From NCBI GenBank assembly GCA_001247695.2, contig LGRX02035485.1, forward strand, positions 20,140 to 84,139: a stretch of DNA of 64,000 nt, written 5' to 3'. A program made the translations under genes and the position numbers. The DNA is from Cymbomonas tetramitiformis. Taxonomy: Eukaryota > Chlorophyta > Pyramimonadophyceae > Pyramimonadales > Pyramimonadaceae. Below the pieces are notes generated by a model. That model had not been told where the DNA came from and did not search any database. It saw only the letters and a list, made by a program, of their open reading frames with translations. How positions within the stretch are numbered: position 1 is the first letter of the stretch; each line of letters begins with the position of its first letter. Shown one piece after another: positions 29,388 to 39,426 of this stretch.

Positions 29388-31211
29388 ATGGCCAGTCGTG
29401 GAAGTCAAGCGTTTTCAATAGCCTCCGGCGCGGAAGCGCAACCCAGGCGGAGCAGGCAATCTCTGTTCCCCCCTCGCCTAGGATGCGTGGTGCCGGATTG
29501 CCCGCACATTGGAAAGGCACCACTGGTCGAAGTGCAGGCGACGAAGTGCACTCTATGCCAGGGCTTTTTTCACAGGGGTTGCGGCACGGAATCTCCGCAG
29601 TACAAAGGGGAATGCAAGCGCTGCGGGGACATTACCCGCGAGCACTGCCTGTTTTGCGGGAAGGGTGCAGCGCAGGGCGCTCCTGTGGGCCACGCCTGCA
29701 GAATTTGTAAACGCGGGTTTCACGGCCGTTGCGCGGTTGGCATCGGGGTGGAGATGGACGATATGGCTTCTTGCCATCGGTCCAACTGTAAAGGCCCGTT
29801 TCACGGGCTGTACAAAACTGGACCTGCGTTTTTTGACAAGCAGCCCTCCGGCTCATTGGCCTTGCCAGCACAGGAGGCAGCAGGGGAGGCGATCGCGGGA
29901 GGGGATGCTGCACAGCAGGCGGCAGGGGAGGCGATCGTGGCAGCAGGAGGGGAGGCAGCGGAGGCAGGAGCGGTTCCCATGCCTATGCTTTTCATGACGA
30001 TAGGAGAAGGGGAGGCGTCAGAGGAGGAAGCACAGGAGGCAGCACAGCAGGCAGCAGGGGAGGCGCTCGCGGCAGCAGGAGGGGAGGCTGCACAGGAGCC
30101 AGCACCTGTGCAGGCAGCAGGGGAGGCGATCGCGGCAGCAGGAGGGGAGGCTGCACAGGAGCCAGCACCTGTGCAGGCAGCAGGGGAGGCGATCGCGGCA
30201 GCAGGAGGGGAGGCTGCACAGGAGCCAGCACCTGTGCAGGCAGCAGGGGAGGCGATCGCGGCAGCAGGAGGGGAGGCTGCACAGGAGCCAGCACCTGTGC
30301 AGGCAGCAGGGGAGGCGATCGCGGCAGCAGGAGGGGAGGCTGCACAGGTGCCAGCACAGCAGGCAGCAGGGGAGGCGATCGCGGCAGCAGGAGGGGAGGC
30401 TGCACAGGTGCCAGCAGGGGAGGCGAGGAAGGCAGGACCTGCAGAGGAGCCTGGGGAGGAGGATCCTGCTTCGAGGGTACAGCCTTCCCTGCTGTACCCT
30501 CCTGATTGGCAAGCGCAGCTGGAAAGAGCCGGCTATTTCGTCGCTTATATGCAAGATGAAGCGGACCTGGACAGCCTGCACGAGGAGTTTCACAAAGGGT
30601 ACCAGACGAAAAAAGTGCGGCAGAACTTCATGGAGTGCAAGGAGAAAGGGGTGAAGGTTCACTCGACACCGGACGATCACCGGTTCATTGTCGACGTGGA
30701 GGAGAAGACAGGGTTGATGAATCGGTTGGAGGCGTTGGGGGGGGATGTGCTGGGAAAGCTGGGGGAGGTGGATAGCAGGGACTTAGAAATGCGCTCTGGA
30801 ATGATGGCACGGACATGCCTTATGACGCACTGCGGAGCGGAGCGGCAAGGGAGGCACTACGACGAGGGGGAGTACGGAGTGCTCACGGTGTACACGGAGG
30901 AGTATCAGTTTGTGGTGTACCCTGGGTCGCACAAGATGAAGGTGGGGGAATCCCATGAGGGCAGGGGGTTGGCGGGGGTAACCCTCTTCTTGAATGCGAG
31001 GAGTGTGGTGGTGTTTCATGGGAGGTTGGTGCATTGCGGGGCGGAGTTCAAGCACACGGGGTGGCCGCGCTGGTCCGTACACTTTTACATCGACTTGGTG
31101 GGAGCGAACCCGCCGGAGAACGTGACGTTTCCGGTACGGGCCTTGTCCGGTCCGCTCTCGCGGATACGCAGGCCTTGGACTCACGACAGCTGCTGCCTAA
31201 TCCGCCGATGA
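29388..31211 (+). CDS. PHD-like zinc finger / 2OG-Fe(II) oxygenase carried by the DNA transposon
   Basis: Intact 607-codon ORF from ATG 29388 (AAAAAAATGG context). Residues about 33-145 form Cys/His clusters with PHD spacing (CTLCQGFFHRGC, CLFCGK, CRICKRGFHGRC, CHRSNC), typical of chromatin-reader fingers. Residues about 165-345 are an Ala/Gly/Glu low-complexity region with a 21-residue repeat. Residues about 365-590 look like a double-stranded beta-helix dioxygenase of the phytanoyl-CoA-hydroxylase style: the iron ligands would be H490 and D492 (RHYDEGEYG) and H549 (RLVHCGAEF), with R561 (WPRWSVHFY) for 2-oxoglutarate, plus the GSHK turn (YPGSHKMKV). TET/JBP-type 2OG oxygenases are known cargo of some fungal and algal DNA transposons; whether this protein acts on nucleic acid or protein is not known. 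It is not a clear TET/JBP by motif. Confidence 0.72.
   Translation: MASRGSQAFSIASGAEAQPRRSRQSLFPPRLGCVVPDCPHIGKAPLVEVQATKCTLCQGFFHRGCGTESPQYKGECKRCGDITREHCLFCGKGAAQGAPVGHACRICKRGFHGRCAVGIGVEMDDMASCHRSNCKGPFHGLYKTGPAFFDKQPSGSLALPAQEAAGEAIAGGDAAQQAAGEAIVAAGGEAAEAGAVPMPMLFMTIGEGEASEEEAQEAAQQAAGEALAAAGGEAAQEPAPVQAAGEAIAAAGGEAAQEPAPVQAAGEAIAAAGGEAAQEPAPVQAAGEAIAAAGGEAAQEPAPVQAAGEAIAAAGGEAAQVPAQQAAGEAIAAAGGEAAQVPAGEARKAGPAEEPGEEDPASRVQPSLLYPPDWQAQLERAGYFVAYMQDEADLDSLHEEFHKGYQTKKVRQNFMECKEKGVKVHSTPDDHRFIVDVEEKTGLMNRLEALGGDVLGKLGEVDSRDLEMRSGMMARTCLMTHCGAERQGRHYDEGEYGVLTVYTEEYQFVVYPGSHKMKVGESHEGRGLAGVTLFLNARSVVVFHGRLVHCGAEFKHTGWPRWSVHFYIDLVGANPPENVTFPVRALSGPLSRIRRPWTHDSCCLIRR
30047..30420 (+). repeat. 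63-bp tandem repeat inside the oxygenase gene
   Basis: About five full and some partial copies of a 63-bp unit, encoding AAGEAIAAAGGEAAQEPAPV-type repeats. The period is a multiple of three, so the frame is kept. Confidence 0.9.
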
Positions 31212-32953
31212 CAAAATATTATTTTAGAGCTTTGTATGAGGAGATTAACTACTGCGTGGCGATAAATTGTAATTCTCCCACGATCGCCTGGACCCTCCAC
31301 GAGAAGGTGAGCCTGCGGAATAGTCTTCGGGGGGATATGGCGTTTGGGAGGGTGGTGACGCACGAGAAGCACCCGAGCAAGTGCTGGATTGCGGGCCCCG
31401 CGGTGAAACCTGGGAAACCGCAGAACGGGGTGGGTTGCTGGGTGTATGGGCCGTGGAGTCTGGAGGGGGCGGAGTCAGGAAAGCGTCGTTTGGTGCTGTT
31501 CCGAGTGAGCAGCCTCACGGCTAAAGGCGGAAAAAGGTTGCAAATTATGATCGAGGAGGAGGCAAGGAAGGAGGCTGCTGATCTTCTGCTGGAAGCCTGC
31601 AAGTGCTTTCAGGAGGCGCACAAGGCGGGCACTTTTGAGCAGGTCGCCAGCTTCAATCACCACTGGAAGAAAGAAGAAGACTTTCTGGCTGGTGAGCTGA
31701 AGCCGGTGTATGGGGGGCCAGCGGATGCTGTCCCGAAAACAGGTGCAGCGGCGGAGGCCAAGAATGCGGCCAGAAAGCGGGAGGAGGTGGCGAGGCAGCA
31801 GGCGGCGGCGAAGGAGGCAGCCACAAAGAAGGCTGCAGCGACCAGGAAAGCAGCAGCGGAGGCAGCCAAGGTTGCAGCGAAGAAGGCAGAGCAGCAGGCG
31901 AAGGCAAAGGCAGCAGCGGAGGCAAAGGCAGCAGCGGCGGCTGCTCAGAAGAAGGCAACAGCAGCAGCTGCTCAGAAGGCAGCGAAGGAGGCAGCAGCTG
32001 CTGCTGCTGCTCAGAAGGCAGGGAAGAAGGCCAAGGCAGGGAAGGTGGCAGGGACGAAGAGGAGTGCGGATGAGGCAGCGGCAACTACCATGAGAACCAG
32101 ATCCAAGAGGCAGGTTGGTCCCCGTGGGGTTCCGGTGGGGTCGCAAGAGACCTTGCCAACACCCATTGCTACTGCTACGGAGGAGGCAGGGGGGGAGGAG
32201 GATATGTTTTCTCCGTTGGAGCCCCTGAATCTGTGGCAAGGCACGCCATCGGAGGAAACCAGGTCGGTGGACGGGGTGAGCGTCGGCAGGGAGGAGGGGG
32301 CGGCAGGCCTGATGGAACTGGTGTCACAGGCGGAGGTCGTGACACCAAGTCAGGAAATCCTGCGGGAGATCGCTGACGTGAAAGCAAAGCTGCAACTTGC
32401 TAAACTGAAGCGAGAGTTGGCAGAGCTAGAAACACAGCCTGAACCCGAACCACCTGTCGTCGCCCATGCGAAACCCGCCGAATCCGCGGCGACGATTGCT
32501 GCCGAATCCGCGCCGACGATTGCTGCCGAGCCTGCGCCGCCGATTGCTGCCGATACTGCGCCGCCGGTAGCGTCTGAGCCTCCCGTGGCTGGTATGGGCT
32601 TTGGCGTGGCTCCGATGCCGGTGGCGTGGTATCCGACTGGGAACCCCTTTCCTTCTCAGGGACCGGCTGGCAACAACCCTCTGGTTCAGCTTGCGCAGTT
32701 GCAAGGTTTGGGGCTTGGACAGCAATATGCGAGCCCCTTTCTGGGGGGAAGCATGAACAGCCTGATGTTGCAGGCGCAACCGCACGGGGTGGAGCCAACC
32801 ATGTCCGTCACCATGTCTGTGAACCAGGTGCAAATGTTGCGTGCTGCTATGCTGGGCGGCAACCAAGGAGGTGGCCAGCCTAATCTAAGCCATGCGAGCC
32901 TGAATTTTGATGAGTTTTGCAATGTGCTGGGGCCACACTTTGGGCGGCGGTAG
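31208..32953 (+). CDS. Second ORF of the transposon cargo, unknown function, Lys/Ala-rich coiled coil
   Basis: ATG 31208 overlaps the TGA of the oxygenase ORF (ATGA), giving a 581-residue protein. The first 140 residues (MTKYYFRALYEEINYC onward) look like a compact folded domain with no recognised family. Residues about 175-290 are a long Ala/Lys/Glu heptad-like segment (coiled coil or single alpha-helix), followed by a basic KRSADEAAATTMRTRSKRQ stretch that could be a nuclear signal. Near residues 380-420 there is a short coiled coil (AKLQLAKLKRELAELE), then Pro/Ala repeats and a Gly/Met/Gln-rich tail. The overlap suggests reinitiation from one mRNA, or a frameshift fusion of one larger protein. 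No homology-based function can be given. Confidence 0.6.
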   Translation: MTKYYFRALYEEINYCVAINCNSPTIAWTLHEKVSLRNSLRGDMAFGRVVTHEKHPSKCWIAGPAVKPGKPQNGVGCWVYGPWSLEGAESGKRRLVLFRVSSLTAKGGKRLQIMIEEEARKEAADLLLEACKCFQEAHKAGTFEQVASFNHHWKKEEDFLAGELKPVYGGPADAVPKTGAAAEAKNAARKREEVARQQAAAKEAATKKAAATRKAAAEAAKVAAKKAEQQAKAKAAAEAKAAAAAAQKKATAAAAQKAAKEAAAAAAAQKAGKKAKAGKVAGTKRSADEAAATTMRTRSKRQVGPRGVPVGSQETLPTPIATATEEAGGEEDMFSPLEPLNLWQGTPSEETRSVDGVSVGREEGAAGLMELVSQAEVVTPSQEILREIADVKAKLQLAKLKRELAELETQPEPEPPVVAHAKPAESAATIAAESAPTIAAEPAPPIAADTAPPVASEPPVAGMGFGVAPMPVAWYPTGNPFPSQGPAGNNPLVQLAQLQGLGLGQQYASPFLGGSMNSLMLQAQPHGVEPTMSVTMSVNQVQMLRAAMLGGNQGGGQPNLSHASLNFDEFCNVLGPHFGRR

Positions 32954-33194
32954 GTAGGACATAATGTGTTTGTTACGTATTGTTAATGTTATTTTAGAGT
33001 ATTGCTAGTGTTGGTGTGCTTTCATGCTTGCAATATTCATGCACATGGTCGCATGCATGCATGGTGTGCTTTCATGCTTGCATTCATTCTTGCAATATAT
33101 TGTGGCATGTTGATAACTTTCTACATGTTATAATTGCCGAACACCACGGTTCGAACGTGCACACACTTGATTCCGATGTTATTATGAATAATTC
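32954..33194. other. Spacer with short GCATGC-rich repeats
   Basis: Contains repeated TGGTGTGCTTTCATGCTTGCA (two copies around 33013 and 33061, 20-21 bp) and no ORF of note. Confidence 0.4.
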
Positions 33195-34140
33195 CCTCTA
33201 GCACCCGCGCACTGAAAATGGCCTGTCCAGGCCCCAGAAACAGCCATTTTCGCCCCCGACGAGCACCCAAATAAAATTTTCTCATTATTTCTTCGACAAA
33301 GTGTTTAGTGAGGGTCCCCAAAAGATCCCACGAACTTCAAACACGCGATCCCGATCTTATATCCAATTCCTCTAGCACCCGCGCACTGAAAATGGCCTGT
33401 CCAGGCCCCGGAAACAGCCATTTTCGCCCCCGGCGAGCACCCAAATAAAATTTTCTCATTATTTCTTCGACAAAGTGTTTAGTGAGGGTCCCCAAAAGAT
33501 CCCACGAACTTCAAACACGCGATCCCGATCTTATATCCAATTCCTCTAGCACCCGCGCACTCAAAATGGCCTGTCCAGGCCCCAGAAACAGCCATTTTCG
33601 CCCCCGGCGAGCACCCAAATAAAATTTTCTCATTATTTCTTCGACAAAGTGTTTAGTGAGGGTCCCCAAAATATCCCACGAACTTCAAACACGCGATCCC
33701 GATCTTATATCCAATTCCTCTAGCACCAGCGCACTCAAAATGGCCTGTCCAGGCCCCAGAAACAGCCATTTTGGCCCCCGGCGAGCACCCAAATTAAAAT
33801 TTCTCATCATTTCTTCCACTAAGTAGTTCGTGATGGTCCTTGAAAGGTCCCACGAACTTCAAACGCGTGATTTGGTCACCTAACTGAAATCCTCTAGCCC
33901 CCGCGCACGCAAAATGGTCCGCTCAGGCCCCAGAAACAGCCATTTTGGCCCCCGGCGAGCACCCAAAAAAAATATTCTCATCATTTCTTCCACTAAGTTG
34001 CCCGTGATGGTCCTTGAAAGGTCCCACGAACTTCAAACGCGCGATTTGGTCACCTAACTGAAATCCTCTAGCCCCCGCCCACTCAAAATGGCCCGAAAAC
34101 AGCGTTTTTTTCCCCCGGCGAGCACCAAAAAAAAAAACCA
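33195..34140 (-). repeat. Right subterminal repeat array (inverted relative to the left array)
   Basis: About five units, each with CCAGAAACAGCCATTTTCG or a relative, CGGCGAGCACCCAAA and CTCATCATTTCTTCCAC or CTCATTATTTCTTCGAC. The two units nearest the terminus resemble the left array most; the inner ones are more diverged (AAAGTGTTTAGTGAGGGTCC). Together the arrays form a long complex inverted repeat. Confidence 0.85.
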
Positions 34141-34262
34141 AAATTTTTTCCTCACGGGGTCTTATTATTGCCCTAATAAGGCCTAGTAACTCTCCAAACA
34201 TCATAAAACCTCCATTTAGATCGATTATGCATTTTCTTGCCGAACTTTTTGCGACGGCTCCT

Positions 34263-35943
34263 CTTCAGCTACCCCAGAGATATCAGCTTTCAGACTGCTA
34301 TTCATATTTGCAGCTCTATTCCAGCTGGTGGTGTCACATCTGGACGTGTCTCAGGCCTTTATGCATGCTAAGCTTGAGTTCCCCGTGTGGATTCAGTTTC
34401 CCTCTGGCTATACTTTTAAAGGCTACAGCTATGCATTACTCTCATATGCGCTGTACGGCCTCAAGATTGCCGGTGCATCATGGCAGAGGATGGTTAAACA
34501 GTTTATGCTCAGTTTCAAATACATGGGACAATCATTCAGGCAGTCTACACATGATGCCTGCATCTATTTCATCTACACGCCTACGGTTAAGGCTATGTGT
34601 GTGGTATATGTGGATGACTTTGGTATGGCCTGTTCCACGGCCCTTGAGAGGGCCTTCTGGACTGCTTTCAGAGCAACCTTTAAGGCCAAACACTTGGGTC
34701 CTATATCCTCTATCCTTCAGATGACAGTACAGCATGATGACCAGGGGTGTACCTCAATCAGTCTCGGCAGATTAAGGACCTTATGACAGCTAACAACATA
34801 CCCGAGAGACCCTTCCGTACACCTATGGACTCTAAGCTTGTGATATCGAGACCAGCAGACCCTGACCTCACTCTAGTAAAGCCCTATCGGTCTATCCGTG
34901 GGTCTCTGCTCTGGCACAGCAGGACTTCACGGCCAGATATCTACTATGCAGTTATCTACCTATCACAGTTTGTGGTCTGTCCCTCAGAGGACTCAATGAA
35001 GGCTCTTATCAGAATTGCACAGTATCTGGACTGCACGGCACACTACAGAATGACCTTCTATTACCCTGAGAGGCCAGCACGTGTGCTCACACTGTTTGTG
35101 TACTCCGATGCTGACCTGGCCAGAGACCTGGAAAACTCAGCTAGATCATACTCTGGCATGGTGATATTCTTCTGTGGCATGATCCTACAGTATGGTACAG
35201 TCAGACAGACTATCACAGAGACATCTTCTACGGGTTCAGAATATGTTGCAGCATCTACTGCAGCTCAGCGGGTGGTATCTCTCATGTTTATGCTGACAGA
35301 AATATTCGGCTATATCCAACACCCTATTCAGGGACAGCCACCCTCTACTACTGGACTTGATTCTGAAATCACTGATGCAGAGAGGGTCGCCACTGACATT
35401 GCATTCAGCTACCCTGGGTTACAGCCGGGCACTCTCCTGACTAAACTCCTGGACTACACTACACCTACGGGTACAGGAGTCGGTGGTGTCAGGCCTGATG
35501 GCAAGTCAGTGACAGATGAGCTCGAGATTTATTCAGAATCAGACCGCAGGCCAGTGGACTATCAGAATATGAGAAGCACAGAATACCTTCCAGCCTCAGC
35601 GACCTGCCCCAGATTGGAGCTTCCAGTTCCTCTTCTCCTGGATAATGATGCATGCAGATCTATTGCTGAGAATATCCCGCTATCCCAGAAGATCAAGCAT
35701 GTTCTGGTCAGATTCCATATGCTCAGAGACTTTGTCAGACTGGGCTGGATCATATGCTGGAGGGTACCTTCGGAGAAGAACTTGGCTGACCCCTACACCA
35801 AGCCGGTTCCTCCCACCAAGAACACCGTGCCCTACTTCAACATGCTCTTTGACAGCTACATGGATATGCAAAAGGCAGTGATTCAGGCTGCCAGATCTTT
35901 TGGATTTTCGACATGGAGGCCTACTCAGAAAGCAGCAGCATGA
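34263..35943 (+). pseudogene. Copia pol 3' part: RT and RNase H
   Basis: Continues the RT frame of 23720 directly after the transposon (TPEISAFRLLFIFAALFQL, then SHLDVSQAFMHAKL with the first catalytic Asp). YVDD lies in VVYVDDFGMAC near 34605. A one-base shift near 34745 moves to the frame 34747-35943, which holds the RT thumb (MDSKLVISRPADPDL) and RNase H (VYSDADLARD, then ETSSTGSEYVAASTA, then DNDACRSIAENI and KNLADPYTK). RNase H residues appear intact. The stop at 35941-35943 ends pol. Confidence 0.88.
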
Positions 35944-37127
35944 TCTGACTGTGAGTAACCTCTGTTTTTTATCCTGTTTTGGGTTTTGTATCTGACTGTG
36001 CTTTGCAGGTACTTTGTTGCAGGTACTTTATGATTTGGTTTTGAAAATATATGCAGAATACAACCAACCGATAGAATGATAGTTAGCCTAGAGGTTTAGC
36101 AAGCATGCACAAGACCTGTTATGTGAATGTTGCATGCCGTACCTTGACTCCTACGACCTTATGTACCCTTCGGGGACCCGTGACCCAGTGTCGACAACGG
36201 AGCCAACGGAGCCACCTCGGAGCCTGGTGTCCACCGGCTCCTGCGGAGCCGGACCCTCATGTTCGACGGCTCCTACGGAGCCGGGATGGGACGGAGCGTG
36301 GTGCTTGGCAGCTCCTCCGGAGCCGGAGCCTCATTTTTTTCGGCTCCTGCGGAGCCGGAGCTTGGCGAACCCTCACTTTTTCGCGCTCCTACGGAGCCGG
36401 AGCCTAAAGCTTTCAAGCTCCGCCGGATTGCGCGGAACGAACGGATCCTACCGTGTTTTTGTGCATGTTTTAGAATGGCACCAAGCGTGCCAAGAAGCGC
36501 GTCGCTCGGACCGGGTTTCCGGGTTACTTACGAGCGTAGGCGGCTTGCTGATAGTATTACAGCTGGATAATTATACCTGGAACCGTATCCCCTCGGTCTT
36601 GGCGCATGAGCGTCCAGTTCCGAACTGGTGAACTTCTTGATACTCCACCGCAGTCGCCGAGAACGTCTTGGCTCTCTCGCGCCTGGTAAACTCGGTGCTC
36701 CGTACAACGGAGACGGAGCTGCTCCGGATCCGTTGTCGGCACTGCCGTGACCGGCACCTGTCTCGTACGTGAGAGCCTCTGCCTCCACCCGCTGTGACCC
36801 TCCCTACATCTTTCCTTGTCTGTAAGTCTGACGGTGACGGGGTGACTTGGACCTGCCTTCGGGTACTCCTTGTCATATCCCTGACGAAGCATCCGGCTGC
36901 ATGGCACCGCGGTGTGCGGACCCTCAGGGCACAGCAGCATACTATTCCCCCGGTGGAGGAGTGGCACTAGAGACAGGGAGCTGATAGGCCTGCCAGGACC
37001 GTGTGGACTTTGTCCAGCTTTTTGGGGTTTTCAGCCCTGGCAGGCATGATTGTGGTTCTTTCTGGTCTGGACTGGAGATTGGTATGAGTGTATTCATTCT
37101 GGTCTGCCCACCTCACTCGAGGTGGTG
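35944..37127 (+). other. Copia 3' untranslated region with GGAGCC hairpins
   Basis: No gene. Between 36234 and 36415 at least five short palindromes of the form GGCTCCTGCGGAGCC (variants with TA, TC or GC in the middle) occur. The segment at 36540-36960 is GC-rich and unremarkable. Confidence 0.55.
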
Positions 37128-37420
37128 TGCTGGATTTGGCACGCCGACAGTGTCATCATCATCTGTGTCATCACCGATATGGTTCGACTACTATGACTTC
37201 TTCACTGTCATCAGCGCCATCTCCGATATCGACTTCGGTAGTCAGACAGTTCATAGCATCTGTCATTTTCACATCTGACACCTTAGGGGCTGTCATCACA
37301 TTCTTTCGGCGGAAGCTATAACACATCGTATTATCTTGTGTATAGCTTCACAGTTTCACGGTTGACATATGCGAGCGTAGCACCTGACTTGTAGTGCTTC
37401 ACTGTGTGTTTGTTTTCACA
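37128..37420 (+). repeat. 3' LTR of the copia element
   Basis: 293 bp, matching the 5' LTR with two mismatches. It is preceded by AGGTGGTG, a short purine-rich tract that also precedes the 3' LTR of the nested gag-only element. Confidence 0.93.
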
Positions 37421-37544
37421 ATTATGCCGGTCACGGTTCCGTCACCTTCAACACGCGAGCAAATGGTGGAGGACAGCAACGGGTGACACTCGCGGGCTGT
37501 AGTCCGGGGATGGGTCAGGGCAAGGCCCAAGGCGCGGGGCTGAT

Positions 37545-39426
37545 CGATGAGGTATTCTTGACGGCAACCAGCTGAAGCAGCACCTCATCCACGCCGAAAC
37601 CAGGCGCCTGGCCGGGGATGAAGAGTCGCAACCTCAATGGCTCATGATGGCGGCGCGCGGGAACGACCATGAGGCAGCCTTCGCGGCTACCGCTGCTGAA
37701 GTACCGCCACCTCACACCACCGTGGAGAAAGAGGAACCCCGTCAAGATACTCGAGATGCACCGGTAAGCAGCACGTGGAAGCAGCGCTTCGACGCCTTCT
37801 TTGAGAAGTATATGGATACCTTGTGTTCAGCTCTGCCGGAGGCATCCAAGTTGCGTCGTACTGAGGAGGACAAGGCCCGCATCGATCGCAAGCCGGACGC
37901 GGAGGGTGGACCACCATGTAGGCGTCCATACAAGATGACCGCTGAAGAGCTACGCCAGCTACGTGAACGCATCGAGCAGCTCATGAAGAAAGGTTACATC
38001 CGGCCGTCGTCAAGCCCGTACGCAGCCCCATGTCTGATGGTACCCAAGCTTGGTGACCCGAAGACATTGCGTCTGGTGGTGGATTGCCGACAATTGAACC
38101 AGCAGACGCGGTGCGGGACCGGTACCCACTACCGGACATCCAACTGATGTTTGACGAGATGCAAGGGGCAGCGTTCTTATCCTCCTTTGACGCGGTGGAC
38201 GGATTCTGGCAAGTGCCGATGGCCGAGGAGGACGTGGAGAAGACCGCGTTCACCACCCAGATGGGGGCCTATGAATGGTTGGTGATGCCCCAGGGCCTGC
38301 AGAAACTCTCCATCTCAATATCAGCGGCGAATGCAGCGCGCACTCGGCCATCTCCCCTTTGTACGGATTTTCATCGACGATGTGGTTGTCTTCTCACGCA
38401 AGGTGGAGGAACATTACGACCACGTACGTCAGTTCTTGGACACTTGTCGAGAAAAAGGGGTATATTTGAAGGCATCCAAGGCGCAAATGCTGAAGGAGTC
38501 TCTTGGGCCACACTCTATCCGCCGAAGGATGCCAACCTCAGCATGACAAGGTGTCCTCCATCAAGGACTGGCCGAAGCTGGAGACGGTAACCCACGTCAG
38601 ACAGTTCCTTGGACTAGCGGGGTACTGCCGCCGGTTTGTGCACCGGTTCTCGGAGATAGCCCAACCCTTGACCTCGCTCACCAAGACCGACGTACCGTGG
38701 CAGTGGGGAGAACTCCAGCAATGGGCCTTCGTCGAGTTAAAGACCGCTCTCTCCTCACGCCCCAGTATTGGCATTGCCTGACATGAAGGCAGCCGCGGAT
38801 GGGCCAGCGCCGTTTTTGGTACAAACGAACGCAAGTGGAGTTGCTTTGGGAGGCGTACTCATGCAAGATACGGGAGACGGTATGAGAGTGATAGCCTACG
38901 ATAGTCGGCAGTTTTCTGCAGCGGAGCAGAATTACCACGCCGGCGAAAAGGAGCTCTGCGCGTTGCACCATTGCACCACCGTCACCTGGAGGCACTACCT
39001 GTTCTCCTCCGACTTCCGGTTACAAGGTGACCATCGCCCCCTGGAATGGCTAATGTCCCCGGGACGAGAGCTTAGTCGACGGCAGGCACGGTGGTACATG
39101 GACCTGGTGGAAGTCGGTGTCCCACGAATGGAGTACGTCAAGGGAGCCCTCCTTCTGGTCCCCGATGCGCTATCCCGCCGACCTGACTACGTGACCAAGG
39201 ACCCGCGAGAAGGGCTCAAGGAGGCCGGTGTCGTAGACAAGGAGACGGACCTCCCCAAGGACCCGCTCTCCGTGTTGGATGTCGATGAGATCTTTGAAGA
39301 CCACCCGCCACCCCCTGTACCAGGATGGGTGGCCACCATGGAGTCATGGATGGATGGCGTGGAGACGCTTCAGGTGGCGGAGCGAGCCCTGGGGAGCCTG
39401 CTCCAGGCTGGCAGCGCGCCCTGGCA
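37545..39426 (+). pseudogene. Ty3 reverse transcriptase - RNase H (frameshifted)
   Basis: RT start: RPYKMTAEELRQLRERIEQL, then KKGYIRPSSSPYAAPCLMVP and LRLVVDCRQLN. After a frame change near 38105: YPLPDIQLMFDEMQG and SFDAVDGFWQVPM. After another near 38300: FVRIFIDDVVVFSR (YxDD box as FIDD). After one near 38510: HVRQFLGLAGYCRRFVHRF. After one near 38765: RNase H with QTNASGVALGGVLMQ (first position N instead of the usual D), then YHAGEKELCALHHC and FRLQGDHRPLEWL. The chain of domains is complete, but at least four single-base shifts break it. Confidence 0.88.

Larger units (their letters stand above)
23721..34262. mobile_element. 10.5-kb TIR DNA transposon carrying a 2OG-oxygenase gene
   Basis: Perfect 20-bp terminal inverted repeats, GAGCCGTCGCAAAAAGTTCG at 23721-23740 and its reverse complement at 34243-34262. 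The target duplication is CTCT or CCTCT (23716-23720 and 34262-34266). The copia RT frame is restored exactly if the element and one target copy are ignored. Inside each terminus is an array of about 174-182-bp repeats in inverted orientation. Between the arrays lie a minus-strand transposase-like gene and, divergently, two overlapping plus-strand ORFs. The superfamily could not be assigned. Confidence 0.85.
13492..37420 (+). mobile_element. Ty1/copia LTR retrotransposon with two nested insertions
   Basis: Two 293-bp LTRs (13492-13784 and 37128-37420) begin TGCTGG and end TTCACA, and differ at two positions by eye. The 5-bp duplication ATTAT flanks them (13487-13491 and 37421-37425). Gene order is gag - protease - integrase - RT - RNase H, which is the copia order. 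The gag is split by 15194-18490 and the RT by 23721-34262. Without these insertions the element would be roughly 10 kb. Pol carries several frameshifts, so this copy looks non-functional. Confidence 0.93.

Noticed and set aside
29992..32239. Long minus-strand Leu/Pro/Arg-rich ORFs opposite the oxygenase and its neighbour
   Set aside because: Antisense of GC-rich repeats; the plus-strand frames have zinc-finger and oxygenase motifs.
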